Shown here: positions 14,068 through 19,408 of the stretch, piece after piece
How the letters are laid out: every line of letters starts with the position of its first letter
Numbering within the stretch: position 1 is the first letter of the stretch
Assembly: GCA_030018505.1 (NCBI GenBank)
Contig: JASEHO010000008.1
Span: 1 to 19,408, forward strand
Direction: 5' to 3'
Source of the DNA: a bacterium
GTDB taxonomy: Bacteria > UBA9089 > UBA9088 > JAGUXG01
DNA length: 19,408 nt
The notes under the pieces: model-generated
Seen by the model: the letters and a program-made list of their open reading frames with translations, nothing else
What the model was told of the DNA's origin: nothing
The model's database searches: none
Program-made: the position numbers and the translations under genes

Positions 14068-15270
14068 ATGTTTAGGCTTCTTCTGCTTATACCTTCAATA
14101 TCTCTTTCTGTTGAAATAGAACGGTTTTTTCCAAAAAAAGGAATAGGTGAGTTTGTTCCAAGCATAGGTACGGTGAATCTCTTAATTCTTCCTGTTCAGT
14201 TTAGCAATGTAAAGTTTCAACAACCACCATCCTATTTTGACCAATTAGCAGAGAGATTCAAGGCTTATTATCTGGAGACATCTAATGGCAGTCTGACTAT
14301 AATCCCTACTGTTGCCACTTACGCCACATTATCCACATCCTCTTCTAATTATGCCAGCAATCCTACTCAACTGACCATAGATGCTGTAAATGTAGCAAAC
14401 CCATACATCAACTTTTCTTCTTATAATGCCTTGATGCTTCTCCATGCAGGTGCAAACAACCAGAGTGGAGGCCATATTCTATCCCAATTCTGGTCCGTGA
14501 ATATTGTTGTGGATGGAACAACTATCTATAATGTTATGATTGTTCCAGAGAAAGATAATTACAGAAGCTCCTCTTTTGGAATATGGTGCCATGAGTTTGG
14601 CCATCAGCTTGGTCATGATGACCTTCCTTTTGGATACTGGTCTTTAATGGATGTAGGGTGTTATAATGGAAGCGGAGAGTATCCTGCGCACTTAGATGGT
14701 TATTCTAAATATAGGCTTGGCTGGATTACACCCGAGCAGGTAGAGAATCTAACCCTTCTCTTAAAGCCAACATCTACTGTCTATAAATTTGGGACAGGCG
14801 CAGAGTTTTTCATATTAGAATACAGAAAGAAGAAGGGATTTGACTCTTTTTTGCCAGGAGAAGGGTTTCTTGCCTATCATATTAACGAGGTTGGAGCAAA
14901 GGCTGTATATCCTGCAGATAATGAGTGGGATGGGCTTGGAGACTCAGGCGACCCATTTCCAGGCTCATCAGGTAGAAGAGAGGTAACTTTTGCTCCAGGA
15001 TTCACTTTTAATCTTATCTTTCCTGCTGTGCTCAGTGTAAAGGCATACCCCAATCCTCTTATGGGAGATGGCTTTATCTTCTTTGATGCGCCTCCAAAAA
15101 GCAGAGTAAGGATATACAATGTTGCTGGAGAGCTTGTCGGAGAGGCAAAAGATAAAGGCTATATCGGAAGGTTCAGTTGGAGACCAAATGTAGCAAGTGG
15201 CGTCTATATCTTTGTGGCAGAGGATGCTGATGGCAGTAGAGGCTATGGAAAACTGGCTATAATCAAATAA
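14068..15270 (+). CDS. Secreted M6-family (immune inhibitor A-like) metalloprotease
   Basis: 400 residues. A short hydrophobic N-terminus (1-14) looks like a signal peptide. The zinc site is HEFGHQLGHDD (His175, Glu176, His179, third ligand about 183-185), followed by SLMD (192-195) and HLDGYSKYRLGW, both typical of M6 peptidases. From about residue 315 a C-terminal module begins with VKAYPNP and contains VRIYNVAGELV and GVYIFVAED, resembling the beta-sandwich sorting domain of type IX secretion or a FlgD-like Ig fold. At 400 residues it is shorter than most M6 enzymes. The start has no good Shine-Dalgarno; before the mobile element inserted, it overlapped the end of scpB by 8 nt. Confidence 0.85.
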   Translation: MFRLLLLIPSISLSVEIERFFPKKGIGEFVPSIGTVNLLILPVQFSNVKFQQPPSYFDQLAERFKAYYLETSNGSLTIIPTVATYATLSTSSSNYASNPTQLTIDAVNVANPYINFSSYNALMLLHAGANNQSGGHILSQFWSVNIVVDGTTIYNVMIVPEKDNYRSSSFGIWCHEFGHQLGHDDLPFGYWSLMDVGCYNGSGEYPAHLDGYSKYRLGWITPEQVENLTLLLKPTSTVYKFGTGAEFFILEYRKKKGFDSFLPGEGFLAYHINEVGAKAVYPADNEWDGLGDSGDPFPGSSGRREVTFAPGFTFNLIFPAVLSVKAYPNPLMGDGFIFFDAPPKSRVRIYNVAGELVGEAKDKGYIGRFSWRPNVASGVYIFVAEDADGSRGYGKLAIIK

Positions 15271-15592
15271 GCTGAAAGAGGATGTAGGCAAAGAGAATAA
15301 TTGAGCCAAGATGAAGGCTTTGGTCAATGATGCCTACAACTATTCCCTCTCTCCCAATTCTTATTCTTGTCCAGTCAACTAAAATATGAAATCCAGTGAC
15401 GAGAAAACAGAAAATAATCCATTGCCAGGAAAAAACCCCCCAGCCAAAGAACAAGAAGATAGACAAAAGAATGGCTCCGTGAAGCAGAATAAAGAGCTTC
15501 TCTCTTCTCTTTTTTTTGGAAAGGAAATCTGGCTGGAGGAGTATATCTCCTACAATATGAGCCAGAAATGCCCGTAAAAGTAGGTCAGCCAT
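15263..15592 (-). CDS. DUF3307 family membrane protein
   Basis: 109 residues with three or four hydrophobic helices. AHIVGDILLQPDFL near the N-terminus, LLHGAIL, FHILVDWTR and IDQSLHL are the conserved His/Asp/Gln blocks I associate with DUF3307. Function is unknown. Its ATG overlaps the stop of rpmJ by one base (TAATG), so it is the third gene of the infA-rpmJ operon. Its 3' end overlaps the convergent metalloprotease by 8 bp, leaving no room for a separate terminator. Confidence 0.8.
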   Translation of the reverse strand: MADLLLRAFLAHIVGDILLQPDFLSKKKRREKLFILLHGAILLSIFLFFGWGVFSWQWIIFCFLVTGFHILVDWTRIRIGREGIVVGIIDQSLHLGSIILFAYILFQLI

Positions 15593-15705
15593 TATCCTTG
15601 TCTTTGCTTATGCTTTGGATTTGTGCAGATCACCCGAACCACCTTCTTCCTCTTGATAATCTTGCACTTTTCACAAATTTTCTTTACAGATGCTGATACC
15701 TTCAT
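15592..15705 (-). CDS. rpmJ: 50S ribosomal protein L36
   Basis: 37 residues: MKVSASVKKICEKCKIIKRK followed by a basic tail ending in NPKHKQRQG. Cys11, Cys14, Cys27 and His32 form the zinc site of the C+ form of L36, which binds 23S rRNA. Its ATG overlaps the infA stop (ATGA, 15702-15705) and its stop overlaps the DUF3307 start by one base, so all three are coupled. In most bacteria rpmJ is followed by rpsM-rpsK; here the order is broken. Confidence 0.95.
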   Translation of the reverse strand: MKVSASVKKICEKCKIIKRKKVVRVICTNPKHKQRQG

Positions 15706-15920
15706 TTTTGTCTATAGATCACCCTCCCTTTGGTTAGATCATAAGGGGTCATTTCAACTGTTACCTTATCGCCTGTAAGAATTTTAATATAATGCATCCT
15801 CATCTTTCCGCTGACATGGGCAAGAACCCTGTGTCCTCCGGGAAGCTCAACCCGAAACTGAGCATTTGGAAGCACCTCTATCACCTTTCCTTCAACCAAC
15901 ACCTTATCTTCTTTCTTCAT
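15702..15920 (-). CDS. infA: Translation initiation factor IF-1
   Basis: 72 residues from the ATG at 15920; an in-frame TTG at 15926 would add two residues (MA) and cannot be excluded, since neither has a clear Shine-Dalgarno. The OB fold is evident from GKVIEVLPNAQFRVELPGG, VLAHVSGKMRMHYIKIL and GDKVTVEMTPYDLTKGRVIYR, almost identical to the family consensus. IF-1 occupies the ribosomal A site during initiation. First gene of the infA-rpmJ-DUF3307 operon, with a promoter at 15981-16009. Confidence 0.95.
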   Translation of the reverse strand: MKKEDKVLVEGKVIEVLPNAQFRVELPGGHRVLAHVSGKMRMHYIKILTGDKVTVEMTPYDLTKGRVIYRQK

Positions 15921-15980
15921 CGCCAAACATAGCTATCAATTCTTAGTTAATAGAAAAATCTTTTTTAGATATCTTTGGTT

Positions 15981-16009
15981 AGTATAATTTAAGGGAGACC
16001 TTTTGTCTA
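15981..16009 (-). promoter_or_regulatory. Promoter for infA operon
   Basis: On the minus strand TAGACA (16009-16004), exactly 17 bp, then TATACT (15986-15981); both boxes match consensus at 5/6. The expected transcript start is near 15974, about 50 bases before the infA start. Confidence 0.6.
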
Positions 16010-16067
16010 TTATTTTTCTTTTGTAGTAACCCCTTTAGTTTCAGGTGAAAGATGGTGTGTAAATAAA

Positions 16068-16123
16068 GGGGATATGGGGATAAGAAAGATAGGGAGATAA
16101 AATATATCTCCAATATCCCCATA
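16068..16123. repeat. Nested inverted repeat between the divergent promoters
   Basis: TATGGGGATA (16073-16082) is the perfect complement of TATCCCCATA (16114-16123), and inside them GGAGATA (16093-16099) pairs with TATCTCC (16105-16111) around a five-base loop. GGGGATAT (16068-16075) can pair instead with ATATCCCC (16113-16120). The structure lies between the -35 boxes of infA and leuS, in the 290-bp spacer 15921-16210. Confidence 0.75.
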
Positions 16124-16147
16124 ATCTCCTTATCTCTTTTTCTTACT

Positions 16148-16177
16148 TTGACAAAAATATTAATATAGTATTATAGT
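16148..16177 (+). promoter_or_regulatory. Promoter for leuS
   Basis: A perfect TTGACA (16148-16153), an 18-bp spacer and TATAGT (16172-16177), a 5/6 match. The predicted transcript start is near 16184, giving a leader of about 27 bases with no Shine-Dalgarno before ATG 16211. Confidence 0.62.
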
Positions 16178-16210
16178 ATCCTTCATAATCAATATATTAG
16201 CTAAAAAAAT

Positions 16211-18535
16211 ATGGATTATCCTTTCAAAGAGATAGAAGAAAAGTGGCAAGGGGTCTGGCAAGAGACTTTTTTTACAGAAAAGACGAGCCTTCCTAAATAT
16301 TACTGCTTAGAGATGTTTCCCTACCCTTCTGGCAGAATCCACATGGGTCATGTCCGAAACTATGTGATTGGAGATGTTATCGCCAGACAAAAGAGAATGA
16401 ATGGGTTTTCTGTGATGCACCCTATGGGTTGGGATGCCTTTGGCCTTCCAGCAGAGAATGCCGCCCTGACAAAGAATATTCATCCAGCCAGGTGGACTTA
16501 TGACAATATCAGTTATATGAAGGAACAGCTCAAGAGGCTTGGCCTGTCCTATGACTGGCGAAGGGAGACTGCAACCTGCAAAAGTGATTACTATAGGTGG
16601 AACCAATGGCTATTCTTGAAGTTATACGAAAAGGGATTAGCCTATCGCAAAGAGGCAGAGGTAAACTGGTGTCCCAAGTGCCAGACTGTCTTAGCTAATG
16701 AACAGGTAGAGAACGGTAAATGCTGGAGGTGTGAGTCAGAAGTCGGGCTAAAAAGCCTGGAGCAATGGTTTTTCAAGATTACAGAATACTGTGAAAGATT
16801 GCTTTCTGACCTCAATCTTCTTGGTGAATGGCCAGAGAGCGTGGTCACAATGCAGAAAAATTGGATTGGAAAGAGTGAAGGAAGCCTTATCTATTTTAAG
16901 GAAGAAAAGACTGAAAGGGTGATTCCAGTATTCACCACAAGACCTGATACAATTTTTGGGGCAACATATCTTACTTTAGCCCCACAATACCCATTGATAG
17001 AAAAACTGATAGCCGATGCAGAGAATGAGGAAGAGATAAAGAAGTTCATAAAAAAAGCAAAGATTAGAAATAGAGAGGGAATTGAAAAAGAGGGAATATT
17101 CACCGGGCTTTATGCCATTAACCCGGTCAACAATCAGATCTTGCCAATCTGGATTGCCAACTATGTCTTGATGGAGTATGGAACAGGGGCAATTATGGCT
17201 GTTCCAGCTCATGACCAGAGGGATTTTGAGTTTGCCAAAAAGTACGACCTACCTATAAAGGTGGTTATCCAGCCTAAAGGAGAAATCCTTAATCCAGAAA
17301 CCCTGTCAAAGGCGTATGAAGAAGATGGTGTATTGACAGGCTCTACCTGCTTTAATGGTCTGGAAAATAGAGAGGCTATCCATAAAATTTCTGCCTGGAT
17401 GGAAGATAAGGGGATAGGAAAGAAGGAGACTTGTTGGAGGCTGAGGGACTGGTTAATCTCAAGGCAGAGATACTGGGGAACACCGATTCCCATAATCTAT
17501 TGTGATAGTTGTGGAATGATTCCTGTTTCAGAAGAAGAGCTTCCTGTTACCCTTCCTGAGGAGACAAAGCCAGGCCAAACTCTGGCTGATTGCCTTGAAT
17601 TTATTCATTGCACCTGTCCAAGGTGTGGGAATCCTGCCAAAAGGGAGACAGATACAATGGATACATTCGTTGACTCCTCCTGGTATTTCTTGAGGTATTT
17701 ATCACCTGACAATAAAGATAATATGGTCTCTTGCGAGATGTCAGAATACTGGATGCCTGTTGACCAGTATATCGGTGGGGTAGAACATGCCATATTGCAC
17801 CTTTTGTATGCCAGGTTTATCACCAAAGTCCTGTTTGATGTGGGTGTGGTGGATGTTAAGGAGCCATTTATAAATCTATTGGCTCAGGGTATGGTTATCA
17901 AAGATGGGGCAAAGATGAGCAAGTCAAAAGGGAATGTGGTTGACCCAGATGAGATTTTAGAAAAGTATGGGGCAGATACGATGAGGCTTTTTATTCTTTT
18001 TGCCGCACCACCCACCAAACAGCTTGAATGGGATGACAAGGGTATAGAGGGTTGCTGGAGGTTTATAAATAGAATCTATAGGCTTACTGATAGATTGGCA
18101 GATTCTGATGACAGAGAGATTTTGAAACTTTTGCATAAGACAATAAAGGTGGTATCTGAGGATATAGAAAAATTTAGCTTCAACACTGCTTTAGCCAGGC
18201 TGATGGAGTTTACCAATGAGTGCTATCAGAAGAAGATAAGCCGGGACTCCTTTAAGAAATTCTTACTTCTTTTATCTCCTTTTGCCCCTTACCTTGCCTC
18301 TGAATTATTAAAAGATGAGGCTCTCCATTCCAAATGGCCATCTTATGATGAGTTCAAAGAGAAGGAGATACTGATTGTTGTCCAGGTAAATGGAAAGCTC
18401 AAGGCAAAGATAACTGTTCCTGCGGATATATCCGAGGATGAATTAAAAGAGAGGGCAAAAAGAGAGACTGCCATAAATATAGAACCAAAAAATATTGTCG
18501 TTGTCCCAAATAGGCTGGTCAATATTGTCGTGTAG
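16211..18535 (+). CDS. leuS: Leucyl-tRNA synthetase
   Basis: 774 residues, class I synthetase that charges tRNA-Leu with leucine. HMGH (44-47) is the HIGH signature and KMSKS occurs at 568-572. The editing domain between them includes VFTTRPDTIFGATYLTLAP and EYGTGAIMAVPAHDQRDFEFA, including the catalytic editing Asp of the HDxRDFEFA block. Cys pairs (CPKC...CWRC, and CDSC...CPRC) suggest two zinc knuckles. The C-terminal anticodon-binding and small C-terminal domains (VQVNGKLKAKITVP) are present, so the gene is complete, at the short end of the usual 800-860. The ATG has no Shine-Dalgarno. Confidence 0.97.
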   Translation: MDYPFKEIEEKWQGVWQETFFTEKTSLPKYYCLEMFPYPSGRIHMGHVRNYVIGDVIARQKRMNGFSVMHPMGWDAFGLPAENAALTKNIHPARWTYDNISYMKEQLKRLGLSYDWRRETATCKSDYYRWNQWLFLKLYEKGLAYRKEAEVNWCPKCQTVLANEQVENGKCWRCESEVGLKSLEQWFFKITEYCERLLSDLNLLGEWPESVVTMQKNWIGKSEGSLIYFKEEKTERVIPVFTTRPDTIFGATYLTLAPQYPLIEKLIADAENEEEIKKFIKKAKIRNREGIEKEGIFTGLYAINPVNNQILPIWIANYVLMEYGTGAIMAVPAHDQRDFEFAKKYDLPIKVVIQPKGEILNPETLSKAYEEDGVLTGSTCFNGLENREAIHKISAWMEDKGIGKKETCWRLRDWLISRQRYWGTPIPIIYCDSCGMIPVSEEELPVTLPEETKPGQTLADCLEFIHCTCPRCGNPAKRETDTMDTFVDSSWYFLRYLSPDNKDNMVSCEMSEYWMPVDQYIGGVEHAILHLLYARFITKVLFDVGVVDVKEPFINLLAQGMVIKDGAKMSKSKGNVVDPDEILEKYGADTMRLFILFAAPPTKQLEWDDKGIEGCWRFINRIYRLTDRLADSDDREILKLLHKTIKVVSEDIEKFSFNTALARLMEFTNECYQKKISRDSFKKFLLLLSPFAPYLASELLKDEALHSKWPSYDEFKEKEILIVVQVNGKLKAKITVPADISEDELKERAKRETAINIEPKNIVVVPNRLVNIVV

Positions 18536-18600
18536 GCTTTCTAAATAGTGAAATTCTCCGTGAACTCAATGGTTTTTACGGAAGTTAGGTAAACAGTTAC
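18536..18600 (-). repeat. Possible IS66-like element end abutting parA
   Basis: Read on the minus strand the segment starts GTAACTGTTTACC, differing by one base from the GTAACTATTTACC end of the MITE copies 2 and 3, and its TAA is the stop codon of parA. The rest, up to the leuS stop, does not match the 155-178 bp family and no opposite GTTAC end is seen, so it may be a remnant or the end of a different element. Confidence 0.45.
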
Positions 18601-19352
18601 GAAATCCCTAATATCTCTTTGGCCAGCCTAAAGTAGGCAATGGCACCCTTTCCGCTTTTGTCATATAGAATTATTGGCTTTCCAAAAGAAGGGGCTTCTG
18701 CCAGCTTCACATTGTTGGGAATTATTGTCTGATAGACCTTCTCCTTGAAATGATTTTTTACCTCAAGATAAATCTCAGAAGATAATTTTACCCTTGAATC
18801 ATACATACAAACCAATACACCCTCTAATGATAAAGCAGGGTTTAGCTTTCTTTTGACAAGCCGAATGGCATCCAAAAGATCTGATAGCCCCTCAAGGGCA
18901 TAGTATGAGATTGAGACTGGGACAAGGAAAGTATCTGCGGTAACAAGACCATTAAGGGTGAGAATGCCGAGTGCTGGGGGTGGGTCAATAAGGATATAGT
19001 CATATTCAGACAGTGATGCAAGGCTTTCTTTAAGCCTCGTTTCTCTATCTTTGAAACCCACAAGCTCAATCCGAGCACCAGCTAAGTGTGGATTTGCTGG
19101 TATGAGTTTAAGGTTTGGAATAGATGTAGATTTTATTGCTTCCTCTGGTTGTATCTCATTCATCAAAAGATGATATGTATGTGGGGATACTTTTCTTTTG
19201 TCAAATCCAAGACCTGAGGTAAGGTTTGCCTGTGGGTCAAGGTCAAGAGCCAAAACCTTTTTGCCCAAGAGTGCCAGCGAGGCGGCTAAGTTGATTGTTG
19301 TTGTTGTCTTCCCTACACCACCCTTTTGGTTGGCAACGATTATCTTTTTCAT
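18597..19352 (-). CDS. soj: ParA/Soj chromosome-partitioning ATPase
   Basis: 251 residues, a complete Soj-type ParA. The deviant Walker A NQKGGVGKTTTTINLAASL (8-26), ALDLDPQANLTSGLG (switch region) and YDYILIDPPPALGILTLNGL (Walker B) are all present. It binds ATP, coats DNA nonspecifically and with ParB moves chromosome origins. It converges on leuS with 61 bp between stops. The stop TAA belongs to a GTAAC motif resembling the mobile-element ends elsewhere in the window. No parB is visible. The sequence upstream of the ATG is not reliable, because it repeats an internal part of this gene. Confidence 0.93.
   Translation of the reverse strand: MKKIIVANQKGGVGKTTTTINLAASLALLGKKVLALDLDPQANLTSGLGFDKRKVSPHTYHLLMNEIQPEEAIKSTSIPNLKLIPANPHLAGARIELVGFKDRETRLKESLASLSEYDYILIDPPPALGILTLNGLVTADTFLVPVSISYYALEGLSDLLDAIRLVKRKLNPALSLEGVLVCMYDSRVKLSSEIYLEVKNHFKEKVYQTIIPNNVKLAEAPSFGKPIILYDKSGKGAIAYFRLAKEILGIS
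19217..19271. repeat. 55-bp direct repeat, copy inside parA
   Basis: Identical over 55 bp to 19354-19408, the last bases of the window. This copy is the coding one and spans the DLDPQANL region of ParA. Confidence 0.95.
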
Positions 19353-19353
19353 A

Positions 19354-19408
19354 AGGTAAGGTTTGCCTGTGGGTCAAGGTCAAGAGCCAAAACCTTTTTG
19401 CCCAAGAG
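19354..19408. repeat. 55-bp direct repeat, copy at the window edge
   Basis: An exact duplicate of 19217-19271, starting one base after the parA start codon and running to the very end of the window. It carries no Shine-Dalgarno or promoter for parA. Either a true partial duplication or an assembly artefact. Confidence 0.95.

Noticed and set aside
14968..15327. 119-codon minus-strand frame across the protease 3' end and DUF3307
   Set aside because: It overlaps two well-supported genes in other frames and resembles nothing.
18555..18582. CCGT...ACGG hairpin after leuS as a terminator
   Set aside because: The stem is only five pairs with a long loop and no T-run after it.

Overview
The window looks like a piece of chromosome from an uncultivated, AT-rich bacterium. 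The protein families present (FtsA, IF-1, ribosomal proteins S20 and L36, ScpA/ScpB, bacterial LeuRS, Soj/ParA, PilT) are bacterial. Arg is often AGA/AGG and Ile often ATA. A secreted M6-type protease with a C-terminal sorting-like domain, twitching ATPases and sugar-nucleotide genes suggest a diderm from a poorly cultured lineage; this placement is inference.

Layout. Positions 1-300 hold a solitary Phd/YefM-type antitoxin. 345-5816 (minus strand) is a four-gene, translationally coupled surface-polysaccharide operon: NAD-dependent sugar epimerase, GT2 glycosyltransferase, a fused sugar dehydrogenase/N-acetyltransferase (WlbA-WlbB type) and a YfhO-like membrane protein. 5817-6083 is an intergenic region with small repeats. 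Next come a truncated GT2 gene, an NfeD-type membrane serine protease and ftsA, all on the minus strand. A lone tRNA-Ile(GAT) at 9089 divides the window. From 9269 to 15270 a plus-strand gene train runs: an unannotated 58-residue Cys-rich protein, two tandem pilT genes, a YfcE-like phosphodiesterase, rpsT, scpA, scpB and an M6 metalloprotease. infA, the 37-residue rpmJ and a DUF3307 membrane protein form a tight minus-strand operon (15263-15926), divergent from leuS. A minus-strand parA/soj sits at the right edge.

The most notable structure is a family of three 155-178 bp non-coding elements (10514-10668, 12266-12431, 13878-14055). They have GTAAC...GTTAC ends, an internal inverted repeat and, in the best copy, long terminal inverted repeats and a perfect 8-bp target duplication. 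GTAA ends with 8-bp duplications are the hallmark of IS66-family ends, so these look like MITEs mobilised by an IS66-type transposase. They fill every non-trivial gap in the plus-strand gene train and land on stop codons. Removing the scpB copy on paper restores a different scpB C-terminus (ENV, then stop) that overlaps the protease start by 8 nt. A fourth, related end supplies the stop codon of parA.

Several start codons lack a Shine-Dalgarno and lie almost on top of good promoters (ftsA, the Cys-rich gene), suggesting leaderless or near-leaderless starts. The last 55 bp of the window exactly repeat an internal part of parA, which may be an assembly artefact.
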